Origin: Viridothelium virens
Taxonomy: Eukaryota > Ascomycota > Dothideomycetes > Trypetheliales > Trypetheliaceae
Direction: 5' to 3'
NCBI GenBank assembly: GCA_010094025.1
Contig: ML991777.1
Location: 1-64,000, forward strand
DNA length: 64,000 nt
Part shown: positions 1-11,850 of the stretch, piece after piece
Numbering within the stretch: position 1 is the stretch's first letter
How the letters are laid out: each line of letters begins with the position of its first letter
The notes under the pieces: generated by a model
What the model saw: only the letters and a program-made list of their open reading frames with translations
The model's database searches: none
What the model was told of the DNA's origin: nothing
Made by a program: the position numbers and the translations under genes

Positions 1-213
1 TTCAAGTATCCAATCTCGTAAAAAGTTCTCCTGATTAGGAGCTAATCGCTGTTCATGTTCATGGCTGTGAAGTGCCCTTTGTTGCCCATTGAGTCGCATC
101 TTGAATGTAGTGCGAGGGATCCGGTACGCGTCAGCGGCTGCATTTTTTGATTTAAAAACACCTGCATAAAAATCTGCAGTGGCAGATTGAATAGATAGCT
201 CACGATCAGACAT
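1..213 (-). CDS. Fot1/pogo-like transposase, N-terminal part
   Basis: An open frame starts with ATG at 213 (minus strand) and stays open to the window edge, giving about 71 residues. It opens MSDRELSIQSATADF and contains AAADAYRIPRTTF, a helix-turn-helix of the pipsqueak type. It then reads LAPNQENFLRDWI, the start of the second (Tc5/CENP-B type) DNA-binding helix-turn-helix. This two-HTH arrangement comes before the DDE catalytic domain in fungal pogo/Fot1 transposases, which would lie to the left. The protein would bind its own terminal repeats and cut and paste the element. No stop is seen in the visible part, but whether the whole gene is intact is unknown. Confidence 0.8.
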   Translation of the reverse strand, partial: MSDRELSIQSATADFYAGVFKSKNAAADAYRIPRTTFKMRLNGQQRALHSHEHEQRLAPNQENFLRDWILE

Positions 214-314
214 TTTGACACGCGTTGAGGTGGTGGTTGAGGTGGATCAAATAATTGGGTTGTATCACGAAATTGGGCCGACTCGGGGTTGGTCCGACTC
301 TAGGTGGTTTGACT
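1..314 (-). mobile_element. Fot1/pogo-type DNA transposon, end fragment
   Basis: This is the 5' end of a Tc1/mariner-superfamily element of the fungal Fot1/pogo type, running off the left edge. Read on the minus strand, the outer end begins AGTCAAACCACC directly after a TA dinucleotide at 315-316. Fot1-like elements have terminal inverted repeats starting AGTCAA and insert at TA. The motif CCGACTC occurs twice inside the putative repeat. The terminus is followed by the start of a transposase reading frame. The other terminus is outside the window, so the inverted repeat and the TA duplication cannot be confirmed here. Confidence 0.65.
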
Positions 315-316
315 TA

Positions 317-1428
317 TGGAAACATAGCGATGGACACAGGGTCAACACCAACGCCTGCGCAGCAATTCCTGGGCCCATCGACGACAGTTCGAATATATAC
401 CAGCTTAGCCCTATTTCTGGCGAAGACGAATCTCCGATTCTCAGTCAGGCGGTATCGTGCGAGGATTTGGTTCTTGAAAATTTCGACGCGAGCTGCCTTC
501 CTGCTGCACGGGTATCCGCTTTGATAACACTATCATACGCTCCTTATTCTCCCGGAATATCATGTCCTCACGGATACTTGACTGCCTGCTTTGCGGCAAC
601 GCTTAGAAAGGGCAGCCGACTGCCGTGCCTCAGGGAGGAAACGTTGTAAGCATTGACTTCGCGTACAAACCCTCTCCAGGTGAGACTGTAGCAGGATGCT
701 GTCCAAGGTAGGCTGCTTCCTGAGCTCTATTATCATTCTCGTAAGCTAAAGACGGTCTCATTAGTGGTTATGACTGTTTCAAGGACGGAGGCAGTTGCGT
801 CTCGGTAGTTATCGCGGATAGTATCACAGTGACGGAATGTTCATCAGGACAACCAATTGCTACATCGACTATGCACTTACTAACTATCTTGACTACCTCG
901 AAAAGTATTTTTGGCTCGCGCCCGAACGGATCTTTTCCATTTGTAACTGAGATGAGCTCGATATTTGCCACACTATCCGCACCCATGATTCAAATAGTCT
1001 AGCAAAATTCAGACAGACTACCTATCAGCACGATAGGCAAAAGTCCCACGGTCCAGCCAACATTGGCAGAGCCTCCAGCCTCCATACCTTCAACTCAAGT
1101 AAAGAGCGGTCTATCGATTAAAGCAAAACTCATCATCAGTGCTGTCATCCCCGTGGTTGTTCTTGTAGTAGTAGCTCTTTTCGTGAGCCTACTGGTTAGC
1201 TGGAGAAAGAGGAGGGTCACCGGGATGAGACACTCAACAGGATATACTAAGCCCGAGCTGGATGCTCCTAATACTGTTCAGAAGATGGACAAGGTTCTGG
1301 TGGAGATGCCAGCCCTTGATTCGCCCAGGGAGGTCGGTCTCGGGCTTTCCCATGAGCTCGCAGCGCCAGAAGCTGTTCATGAATTAGAAAGCTCTGATAT
1401 CAGTTGTGCGAGCGTAAGAACTCGGTAA
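317..1428 (+). pseudogene. relic of a Cys-rich single-pass membrane protein gene
   Basis: The pieces follow the plan of fungal surface proteins with a short Cys-rich ectodomain and one membrane span. An ectodomain piece contains YAPYSPGISCPHGYLTAC (about 533-590). A second piece reads GETVAGCCP (about 682-708), then a likely intron (about 705-767), then SGYDCFKDGGSC. A membrane piece (1063-1428) has a span AVIPVVVLVVVALFVSLLV followed by WRKRR and an acidic tail. The reading frame shifts near 600-615, and an in-frame TAG at 1000-1002 separates ectodomain from membrane span. No signal peptide is visible, and the transposon end abuts the 5' side, so the insertion may have removed the start. An unseen intron could explain one of the breaks but hardly both. 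Confidence 0.5.
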
Positions 1429-2427
1429 TCGTCCTATATCACCAGCGCAACTCCAAAATCTGCCTGTCTGGAAAGATAAAATCGTTCTTCGCATCCCTGG
1501 TGTTCAGTTTGTGGGAGAAAAGTGTACTCAATCGTCGAAGCCGCCATTTCAGACATACAGTCGCTGACAACAATATATTTTCGAGAGATCCACCCTCATT
1601 CAATCGTGGTGATTTCAGTGTTGTCCTAATCTTTGCTGCACAAAAGCCCCATCTGCGCCTGCAAAAGACCTCTGCGAGTTGCTGCTTTGTTGATTTCTTT
1701 CCTTTCACCCTTCTCCCTATGCCCCCATCGCAGATGAGACCACTCTGACGGATGGAAACGGTCTCCATCTTGCGCTCCGTCTTGAGGCTATGGCTGAGGT
1801 AACGCGAGGAGGAAGCGTTCTCCATACCTCAATGCAATTCCGTCGGTAGTGCGATCTGGCCTGGGTGAGGAGACCTTTCGAACCTTTCTCTTCCCAATTG
1901 ACGGACTTTCCCATATCCCTTTGCCGATTCTGTGTCGTCGTATTGGTCACGGATGCGTATAGAATTTGCATTCATGAAGGATGGCTCATTTCAAAGCTTT
2001 CGGGTCTGGTATTACTGCTATGCTGGTAAAGTTCATTTATCCGATCAAGCCACGATCTCAATGAACCTATCCAAATCTGCTTGCTATGGTATATAGTCCC
2101 AAGCACTGCAAGATCGTTCCTGTTCAGCCTCATCTTCTTGAGCAGTTTCTACGCTATTTCGCAGAGGGGCTGCTCCTTATATCCAAACGTTGGGTCATCC
2201 TGACACCTTTGAGGATCAAATACTTCGTTCCGTCCATAACAACCTTCAAGACCGTGAGTACCGCCGCGACAAGTGTTGAATGGTTGATAGGCTTGTCAAT
2301 ACTGAAGCCGGTGCCGGGATAGCATTTGGAAATCCAGTCATCTATGGACCTCGAGATACGACGAGATTCTTCTCCTCATTATGAAGCAGGCAAAGGGCCT
2401 ATAACACCTCTACCTCAACATGAAATG
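1429..2427. other. intergenic, no gene recognised
   Basis: About 1 kb between the membrane-protein relic and the 3' end of the MFS gene. The short open frames here (for example a 128-codon minus-strand frame at 1439-1825) show no recognisable motif and no splice structure. I see no repeats or RNA gene. Confidence 0.5.
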
Positions 2428-4086
2428 TTACAGCTTCACAGCAAAACGCTCCCTAAGCCACCCTCCGTAATGATAGAAGAACAGTGGCACTGGAAGAAAA
2501 GCCACGCCTATAAAAGCTAGGACGCTATTCCCCCAGCCAAGTCCTAGGTCTGCATACAAAGACGGCCCTGCCAATGGAACGAAAGCTGCAAAAAGAAGTC
2601 GGAGAATGACGTTCGCAGCCAAGGCAGAGGCGGCAGCTTCAGGGCCAAAGGCATCCACTATGTAGAGCTGAGTTGGCAGTATGACCCACAGAAGTCCGAA
2701 TCCAAAGACGGAGGTGCCGATGATGGGCACGATCCAATGAGTCTGCTTCTCGGCTGCCCAGCCATACCAGAAGATGCCGACGGGAACGGCGGGCATGACC
2801 CACGCCATGGGCTTCAGGCGTCCTTCAGGTTTGGGCGAATCTCCAAGTGCCTTTTGCAGCTTGTCGGCGACGGTGGCAAAGGCTCCGGGAGAGATGGCCA
2901 TTCCAAGTCCAACGCCGAGATATGACAAGCCAGAAACGCCGACGGAGAAGTGGTATTGGTCCTCAAAGACCGTGGGGAACGTGGTGAACAGCATAAAGAG
3001 GAGGCCGGAAACGAACGCGCACAGGAGGGAAAGGAGTAGCACGATTGGCGACAGGATGAGAAGCTTTGTTGGTCGAATGATAGCGCGGAGGAATAGCTGG
3101 CGGGGGGTTAGGCCTCGATCCATCTTCGAAACCAGAGCAGCATTGCCAGTTTCTTTCCGGAGGCGAGCAGCTTTCCACCCTAGCAGCACGGCGGCATTGG
3201 TCTCGCGGAGGAAGAAGATTGATATAGTAAATGATACTCCTGCCTAGGGTCGAACCGTCAGCGAGTCGAGAGTAGTAGGGGCTGTGGTCTACTCACTAGG
3301 ATTATGATGATCCAAAAAGTCCATCGCCAGCCAATTGATTCGGACACAAAGCCACCAATAATTGGGCCCATGACCTGGAACGATCGTCAGTGTCATGACA
3401 GTTTGCGTGGGGTAATGCCACCTACTGGTCCCAGAAGTGGTCCCATGAAGAACAGAGACATTGCCCTCCCACGCTGAGCTAACGGAACGACGTCGGCGAC
3501 GGTTCCTCCGCCGACTGTCGATGGGCCCGAAGAAGCACATCCGGCAAGGAATCGAAAAACGAGAAACATGGCGGTGTCCTTGCCCAGCGCACATCCGATG
3601 ATGAAGCCAATGTAAATGACATTGCAGGTGTGGTAGATCACCAGGCGTCCGTACAGTTCGGATAGCGGTGCGATGAGCATTGGCCCAACGGCGAAGCCGG
3701 CAAGGTAAATGGACACGGTGAGACTGACAATGGTGGAACTCGTGATATGGAACTCCTGAGCAAGCGAGGTAGCTCCAGGTGCAAACATTGTCGCCGCGAG
3801 ATTGCTATACGTGTATTAGTCAGGACGGGATTTGCTTCGCCAAAGGAGCGCACGAATTGCCTTACGCAGTGAGCAAGAAAGCGCTGGCGAGGACGACTTG
3901 GGTCATGCATTTCCATGCTGGCCAGTTCCGCGGATTTTGGGGATCGTCTGGCCCATCCCAGTCGACCACATTGTCCTTTGTCTCTTGTTCAATTGCTTTT
4001 TGCTCAGACTCACTAGATTTTTGGTCATGGTAACCGTCTTCCAATATGGCCGGCTTCTCATGGGCAGATTCCAAGTCGGCCTCCAT
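2428..4086 (-). CDS. MFS transporter, DHA1-type (drug:H+ antiporter-like)
   Basis: Four exons: 4086-3866, 3804-3426, 3374-3297 and 3243-2428, 497 residues. All junctions keep phase. The N-terminal cytoplasmic tail is acidic and ends WDGPDDPQNPRNWPAWK, the usual lead-in to TM1 in fungal DHA1 transporters. Twelve spans are expected. PLSELYGRL between TM2 and TM3 is motif A. GPLLGPVMGPIIGGF, which is split by intron 2 after GPLLGP, is motif C, a mark of antiporters. The protein should sit in the plasma membrane and export a small organic molecule by proton antiport; the substrate cannot be told. It is divergent from a Zn2Cys6 regulator 491 bp away, which suggests local control. Confidence 0.92.
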
Positions 4087-4577
4087 GATATGCTGTCGAG
4101 GGTGGCGTGACTCTGGGACATTGGCCCGTGTCTCTTCACTGGTGCCATCCTTTGCTTGCTATATATTTGAAGGCCTCGTAGAGGAGCCATAGCTATAGTT
4201 CTTTGGGCAAGGGCTAATTGCGCCAGCTATTAAATCCGTAAAATGGACCGTAAATACGGAGCCAAACTGGAGATTTGCTTGATAGAAGGGGAGCTCGGAG
4301 AGAGAGAGCGAGCGGACGCGGAGGGTCAGAGGAGCAGGCATCGTGGGCGACGTAAGGTAGGTACGATATGGACGGTCGACGCGGAGGGTTGACGCGGAGC
4401 GGAGGGTCGGATGGTCGGACGGTCGTTGCTTTCTCCATTGCCTCTCGGTTTGCGCCGCTAGACATCTTCTTCTTCGAAGGAGGCGGTCGAGGTGATGAAG
4501 AATAGTGAGCATTATGATGTGAAGATTATGCATCTCTACGAGGTTGAGCTCTGCGAGCGCCTCAATCCAGTCACACC
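4087..4577. promoter_or_regulatory. shared divergent promoter with repeated CGGAGGGT
   Basis: The 491 bp between the MFS and regulator start codons carry the octamer CGGAGGGT three times, at 4319-4326, 4382-4389 and 4400-4407. The first two copies sit in the longer shared string GACGCGGAGGGT. CGG triplets are the usual half-sites of Zn2Cys6 proteins, so these may be autoregulatory sites of the adjacent regulator. The repeat is seen; its function is inferred. Confidence 0.45.
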
Positions 4578-6859
4578 ATGGCTGACAATGCTCAATGTCC
4601 GCGTCCGCCGCCAAATCGACGTAGAGACAAAGTCCAGCTTTCCTGCGACCCTTGCAGACACCGAAAGTACGTGCTCGATAGCCATCACAAAGTCGTGCAT
4701 GCTAAACTTTGTCAGGCTGAGGTGCAATCGACAGCACCCATGCGGAGCTTGCTCAAGGCGTGGCCTCACCAACTCCTGCAATTATGCGACGACATCTTCT
4801 TTAACGCCCGATGCTCAGCGGTCCGTTGCTCCGCGACACTCCACCAGCCTCCATGGCAGAATCTCTGAACTGGAGAGCCTCGTCGTGACGCTCATGAAAG
4901 GCCAATCACTCCCAACTCCACCCGCACCGAAATCGCCGGGACCAAGCTCACGGCCATTCGCAGACGTGTTCCCTGAGATCCGGAAACCAAAGAAAGCCCA
5001 AGATGAAGCTGCATCCCCGGCAGACCCTGGCACCTTAAAGTTGCACGAGTCCGGAACCAGCTATATCCAGAGTGTTCATTGGGAGGCCATTCTTACCAAA
5101 ATCAGAGGACTGAAGGAGGACTTGGTCACTGATAGCAAAGCTCCGTCCGGTTCACACTTGTTCTATGGCCCGAACCGTCATGAAACTCGAGATGAAATAC
5201 TGGCTGCTGTTCCTCCTCGTCCAGTTGTTGACCGCCTCATGGCCCTTCACTTCGATTCCTACATTATTACTCCGTGTCCGTACATCCAAGCTTTCTTTCC
5301 ACTCTCAGAGGCATTGACTGTGTGCTGTAGATCTCATTCATGGCAAGAAGTTTCTCCAAGAGGTGGGTTCTTTCCACCCTGGCTGATTACAAGCAGTCTG
5401 ACATTTGACCAGTACGAAGCCTTCTGGGAAGATCCGTCTGCAACTTCTATCGCTTGGATCGGTCTCATGTTCTCCATGTTATACATTGCTGCGCAGTTGC
5501 AAACCTTCGCCATTGACGTCACTGACGGACGAGCCGATTCGCTCAAGGTGGAATATCTTACCATGAAGGATACCTTCCGGGAGAAGGCCGTTCAGTGTCT
5601 TATTCTGGCCAGGTATACGACGGGAGGACCTTATATCCTGGAAACCCTCATAATGATCCTTACTGGAGAGTTTGTACTCTTGAAAGATAGCGCTACCGAC
5701 GGCTGGCTTTTGATCAGTATGATACTTCATCTTGCAATTCGCATGGGCTATCACCGGGACCCAGATCACTTTCCCCGAATATCTCCATTCGAGGGTGAGA
5801 TGCGTAGACGCATCTGGACTACAATCCTTTCATTAGATCTCGCCCTCTCCTTGGAGATGGGCCTTCCTCGAAGTGCCACAGATACGCACATCGATACAAA
5901 ACAGCCCCGTAATCTGCGCGACTGTGATTTTGAAGAGGACACGACCGAGATGCCTCCGCCGAGGCCAGAAACAGAATGGACGCCAGTGCTCCCTCTCATT
6001 GCAAAAGGGCGACTGATATCAGCTCTCGGCTTGATTTGCGACGTCAACACCGATATTAATCCCCCTTCCTACGACGAGGTCATCAAGGTCGACGCACTTC
6101 TTGAAGACGTGCACAAGCGTGCTATTCCGCCCGTGCTGCGCTGGGAAACTATGCCACACCCCATCACGGATAGTCCAAACCTTGTGGTACAGCGGGTAAG
6201 TGTAGAAACGACCTACTACAAATCACGTATCCTCCTGTACCGGAGAGCTTTGATCAGCTACGCCGTTCGACAGTCTCAAGAGCGGGACAGGGAGTCGGTG
6301 CGAATTTGTTTAGATTCCGCACTCAAGATTCTATCCTTTCAACAGATGCTTCACGAAGAGTCTCAGCCATTTGGTCGTTTGTGTCAGCTTAGATGGAAGG
6401 TCACCCATATTTTCAACCAGGATGTTCTCCTCGCAACGAGCGTGCTCTGTCTCTACCTTCAAGACGTCGATAAATTTGAATTGCCTGAGACTGCAGGACA
6501 GACAACGTGGTCGCCTAGGGCTGAAGAGATTCGACAACGACTAACCATCTCGCACAAGATTTGGCTTCAAATGAGCACGGCATCTCCGGAAGCTGGAAAA
6601 GTAGCGAAAGCTCTGAGCATCGTCCTTGGAAACACAGAAGCGTCTGCCGAGGACGGTAGCGGGCCCGGCTCTTACGACTTTCTGATGGATTTTGATGCCA
6701 TACCTCTGAATGAATTCGGCGCAACGTTTAACAATCAATGTGAGAAGTACACTCACTCGTGCTAATTGCAACTAACAAAAAGACTTATCAGATTTTCCCC
6801 CTGGCTTCTACTCTCCTCTCACGTTTTTTGATAATGTACTGGAAACTCGGGGGACATGA
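4578..6859 (+). CDS. Zn2Cys6 fungal transcription factor
   Basis: Five exons are proposed: 4578-4666, 4716-5275, 5331-5362, 5413-6739 and 6792-6859, 691 residues. The start ATG gives MADNAQCPRPP, followed by basic RRRDK and the binuclear cluster SCDPCRHRK/LRCNRQHPCGACSRRG...C (C-x2-C-x6-C-x5-C-x2-C-x8-C), split by intron 1. A fungal-specific transcription factor domain follows, with YEAFWEDPSATSIAW and GYHRDPDHFPRISPFEGEM. Introns 2 and 3 (5276-5330 and 5363-5412) total 105 nt and contain no in-frame stop, so a naive frame reads through them. Removing them restores a continuous PYLIHGKKFLQEYEAFW. The last exon follows a GTGAG..CAG intron with a clear CTAAC branch site. It probably controls the divergent MFS gene. 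Confidence 0.9.
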
Positions 6860-7863
6860 CAATATAATTGTTTTGCCGCCAATATGCCCGTTACGGATGA
6901 CATTCAACAAGCGCGCCACAATCAGAAATACTTACTATCACTGCTGGGGACGCACGTTTCCTTGAAGAAAGCCCCTGTCTCCAAGCTTGCTGTCATTCGC
7001 AGGAGAATGCGACACGGATCCGAAGCGTGAGGGTAGTAAACTTCGCGAAGCAATGTGACGGTAGTTTCCAGATATGATTGCGAGAGACTTCCCAAACAGG
7101 GAGAATCTTAACGCCCCAAGATGCTCTGAAGTAGACCTTGCCGGCGTTCCGTCTTGTTTCGGGGTCGACAGAAGAGCGGTTGAGGTGAAATCGTTCGCCG
7201 AGGCCGCGTGCGAGAGAGAGAGAGAGAGACATGACAAGCTCGAAATGAGAACGCCCAAAGAGCAGCTTTGGAATCGAGTGTTTGGGCTTTGTGATGGGCT
7301 CTGCCTGATGCTACTGGTTTCAGTGCCAAGTGGTGTTCATCCCGAAATTGTGTATACATAACCAAATTTTCGCCGAAATTTTGGGCGACTAGTTGTGGTA
7401 CATACTGGCGAAGATACGATCCCAAGGACACTTCTGGTTTGCTTTGAAACGAACATCGCTATTACAACAAAGAGCACTTACAGCGGAGGCTTGGATCTTT
7501 GACCTGGCTGAGGTAATCACACACCGTCGTCGCTAAATCTGCCGGACCGACGCTCGCACCTGCACCTATTTATCCTGGAGGGAGCTCGCCTTTTCCTGTC
7601 CAAAAACATCGTGCCTTATACCCGGCGAATTTCCCCTTGCCACATCCAGGCATGTAAATATTCGCACAACGTCATCATGAACCTTCCGGGCCGCCGTTAT
7701 TCAACGCTCTATCCCGCGTGGTAGACGATACACGATGCTAGAATTCCCCAGTGTGGGGCGGCCGGTTAAAGGCAAGCCTCCACTTTGGCGACGGCATTTA
7801 TAGAGACTATAGCCAAGACTCGAATCCTATGTGCTTCTTCGTTGCCAAGAGCTCAATAATTCA
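6860..7863. other. intergenic and esterase promoter, with short (GA)n
   Basis: No gene recognised. A pure GA dinucleotide run lies at about 7212-7227. The last 300 bases are the likely upstream region of the carboxylesterase gene. Short open frames on both strands have no motifs. Confidence 0.5.
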
Positions 7864-10033
7864 ATGTTGCCTCACTCCGTCTTTCTTTACAAGGCACTGC
7901 TGCCATTGGCGGTTGCAGCAGCCCCAAGTCCACAGCAGCTGGGAAAAATAAGCATATTAGCTGCTGATAACCTCGTCAGTGAGTGTTTCTCCACCAAATT
8001 AGTCGTGAGGAGGATGAATGAGCTTATTGAGTAGCAAATGACACGAAGACTACGAGCGCTGCGTTGTTGATCAACAATTCCATTACCTACTCCAGTGCAA
8101 CGAAGTCATGTCAGTCGCTCAGTGAAAGTCTCCTGTCCCTGCAAAATGTCGACTTCCGGGCCGGACTTGATCAATCTCTCGCATATGAGGTCTATGCGGG
8201 CCGCTTTCCAAGTGATCAGCTCTTCTGGGTGGGACCAGACGTACAGCGTTCGCCTAACAACACTACCTCCTGTCCTGCAGTCAACGTGGGCGGTCAGATC
8301 CAAGCGGTAGCATGTATTAATAAACTTCCCGCTCTGTGCACCCAAAGCGCTCCGGCTTCCAACATCACCTTCGCTGATACATCTTCGAAGTTCCAAGTTG
8401 CACAGAAGGTCGGTTCCCAGACGCTTGTTGGCTATCGTGACTTCTTGACTTTCCGTTATCTTGGAGTTCGTTTTGCAGAGGAACCAGAGCGATTTACTTA
8501 CTCGAGTGTATATCACGGAACGGGCACAAATAATGCCCTTGAGCCTGCTCCAGAATGCTTGCAGCTGCCAAATAATGGCTCGACAGATTGCCTTTTCTTG
8601 AACATCTGGACGACTACACTCCCGTCATTGTCAAAGCCAGCTAAGGAGAATCTCAAGCCTGTCATGGTGTACATGTATGGCGGAGGCTTTACCAGTGGGT
8701 CTGCCAGCAATCCTACCAATGATGGTGGTAATTTGGCTGCTCGTGGTGATGTCGTCGTGGTGGATCTTGCCTACCGACTTTCCACGCTTGGCTTTTTGCC
8801 CTTAAATGATGGTGTTCATAATGGCAACTACTGGATCTCGGACTGTATTGCAGGCCTGAAGTGGGTGCAAGAATATGTCGAGAGCTTTGGAGGCGATCCA
8901 ACGCAAGTGACGATTTTTGGAGAGTCAGCTGGTGCGCTTTCTGTCCAAGACCTGCTCGAGTCGCCCGAGGCTGCTGGACTTTTCCATGGTGCGATTTTGC
9001 AGTCTGACTATTATGAGCCATCTGTGAACATTTCCAGTGCTTATAGTCAGTCGACCATTCCAATTCTTGCGGAAACTGGATGCAACAACGCGACAGACCA
9101 GCTCGCATGTTTGCAAGCATATGACCCGCTTCAATTGCTGAATCTGAGCACTATCGCCAAGTAAGTCGAAGCTTCTTCACAATCGTGTCCAACCCGACGC
9201 TGATAGACTGACCTAGTTATCCCGTTGTCGATGGCAAATACCTCACAAGCCCCTACTTCGATTTCAACAGCACCTCTTCTGCCTCCGCGATCAACTCCGT
9301 CCCAGTCATGATCGGCGTCAACCGCGACGAAGGCGGCGTCCTCGCTCCCTTCTTCCCCACCACCTCCCTCACCACCGGCATCCACGACATCGCCAGCGCC
9401 GAAAACCTCAACGCCTCGGCCCTCATCTCCTCCGGCGCCTTCCCCCTCGGCAACGGGCCAGTCCCCTCCAACCAATCCCTCAACGTCTTCAACACCACCA
9501 CCCGCATCTACACCGACGCCTCCTTCCGCTGCTCCAGCCAGAACACCGTCGTCGCCGGCGTCCGCGCCGGCCAGCTGCCCGACGTCTGGTTCTACGAGTT
9601 CAACCGCACCTACCAGGACCCGGCGTACAACATGAACGGCGTCTGCCTGCCCGCCGCCACGCCGTCCTACCCGTTCGGCGACCCGAGCCTCGAGTACTTC
9701 AAGTGCCATGCTGGTGATCTGGCGAACACGTTTGGGAATGTGGCGAGGGTGGGGTTTCCGGCGCGGGATGAGAACGATCTGCCGTTTGCGCGGCTGGTCG
9801 TGGATTATTGGACGGCGTTTGCGAGGCAGGGGGATCCGAACTTGGATGTTGAGTGGTTGGAGGCGAGGGGGTATTGGAGCTCGATTGAGCAGGTAGGGGT
9901 TTCGGGGAGTTGGCCGAAGGTGGAAGTGGGGTCGCCGCAGTTGATGGAGTTGCAGTGGAATTCTTTCGTGAGGGGGTTTCGGGATGAGGAGCAGTGTGCA
10001 GTTCTGGGTTTAGGGCTGGACTATTTTGAATAG
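7864..10033 (+). CDS. secreted type-B carboxylesterase/lipase
   Basis: Three exons: 7864-7978, 8035-9160 and 9217-10033, 685 residues. MLPHSVFLYKALLPLAVAAA is a signal peptide, so the enzyme is exported. An N-terminal extension of about 120 residues precedes the alpha/beta-hydrolase fold (from about TSSKFQVAQKVGSQTLVGY). The nucleophile is Ser336 in FGESAGA, the acid is Glu in VNRDEGGV and the histidine is probably in KCHAGDL. The oxyanion loop is YMYGGGF. It should hydrolyse carboxylic esters or lipids outside the cell; the substrate is unknown. Many NxS/T sites suggest glycosylation. Base composition changes abruptly after the second intron: C-rich from about 9240, then G-rich from about 9720. 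Confidence 0.92.
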
Positions 10034-11850
10034 GGGAGTGAATAATAGAGGAGATACGAAAATAGTTCTGGGATTAAGAGTAGAAAGCGAGACGAAAAGC
10101 ACCTACCTACTAAAAAGCGCACTCGGAAATGAATTTACTACACTCATATTGTTGATATAACAAATGCCCATTAACGGACTCTACTCACTGATTGCGGCAA
10201 TTGGTCTTGGAGCATGATAGATACAGAACGTGTAAGGATATGCCCTATCCGGACATTTTTTGAGCTGCCAGTAAACCAGGTGGTGGATATGGTGCCATGA
10301 AATCATCTTTTGTGACCAGCTCATTGCCACAATGAGTCTGATCTCAAACGAGCTGTTATCCTCTGCAGCGCTTCTTTCGTTTGATACGACTATGAAGTAA
10401 TCTCAACGTACCTTTTTCTACGAAGCAGGAGCTCGCAGCAGAGCTCGACGCGATGAAACGAAAATAAACGGGCATACGAAAGGGTGCTACAAATGTACTT
10501 CGTAACTACTTGGCAGCCTCTGATAGGGCTCTTTATTTCTGAGTAGTGATATCTGTAGCAATTTCGTGGAAAGGATCAATTTCTTCGATGCAGCATTAAG
10601 AAGCTGAGCAGCCAATCTCATATCGACAGAGACATAAATAGAAGCAAAGCAGTCTTTTGGTCATATGGTGCCAGAGATCAAGATAATGTTTCCAGCGGAT
10701 CCTCTAGGCCTGTGGACAGTTATTTCCCTTAGATTTGATGGTCCACCTGTGCCACCCACGATGGATGTGAGCACCCGTGAAATAGTTCACTAGGGCTGAT
10801 CAAGCTGACTGCTTCGGCAGCGAGAGAGACACGTCGATCTCTCCGATTATCGTACGTCAAAGAAATTGCTGTGCCGTTGTGGAGACAGCTAAGTGGATTC
10901 CAAGGATGCATGCTGCAACATTCAGGAGCTCAACAGGCAACGCCGGCCAAGGTATGGAGTACATGGCAAAGTTTGTCATTGTGGCGTACTACAAGTATTC
11001 ATCAAGTGATATGTTTCGAGCTGTGTAGGATTGCTGAGTGACATGAGTATGAAAGGAATGAGACGACTCAAGGTTCTTCATTTCACCGTTTCTTCATGCT
11101 GCGGGAGTGGCACTTTAGGCTCGGCGCCACTGTGCAGCCATGCACCATGCCACCATGCGCACCCAGCTGCCAGCAGATCCACCGTGCCACCCTGCAGCGA
11201 GTGAGTGCCGCCGCACGAAAACTTCCTTAGAAACCCTTACTCCTGAGCATGGCGCGCTCATGCTGATCTGCGTTTTGAAACAGCCCAAGAGCGCGTACTC
11301 CCTGCCAATGACGGCACTTCTCCCTGCCAGCGCCAAGGAACGACTGTCTCACACAGATCGAGCTGACAAGCGAGAACGCCGTTCGACTGCTCCGGGATAA
11401 ACCGTGCCAGGCAGATCCTGTCCGTGCAATAAGATGTACTCGGTGTGCTCCATCCTATTTTGCCTCTATCCTTTGACGCAGGACTTGGCAAAACCATGCT
11501 GGTCTATTTAGGTGGACCGTCTCCCGGAATGCTATAGAATCCACATCCGCGCTGCCTCTCGCTGATGATCGGTTGAGTACAAGTGAATTTTTCATTCACT
11601 ATTTCACTTAACTTCTGGCTTTGCATTATATTTAGGTCAAGGACTCTGTTCTTGGTCGGCCATTCATTTCTGAAGTCCTCATCTGGAAATTTCCTGGGTT
11701 GCACGGAGCGATAACAAGACTCATAGACAAACATTACTTCGATTGGATGTTACTTCACATTTAGTTTAGCTTTCCTACATATTTCTAAACATCTGCTGGA
11801 AACTCTCCGGAACGCTCAGAGATCAAGATATCGACATTGCTTCGACAAAT
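10034..11850. other. intergenic, 1.8 kb, no gene recognised
   Basis: The longest gap in the left half. It holds the esterase 3' region and the upstream region of the sedolisin gene. Open frames are short (at most about 86 codons) and lack motifs. I see no repeats, RNA gene or transposon remnant. Confidence 0.5.

Noticed and set aside
9131-9709. 192-codon minus-strand open frame
   Set aside because: Gly/Val/Ala-rich shadow of the carboxylesterase 3' exon.
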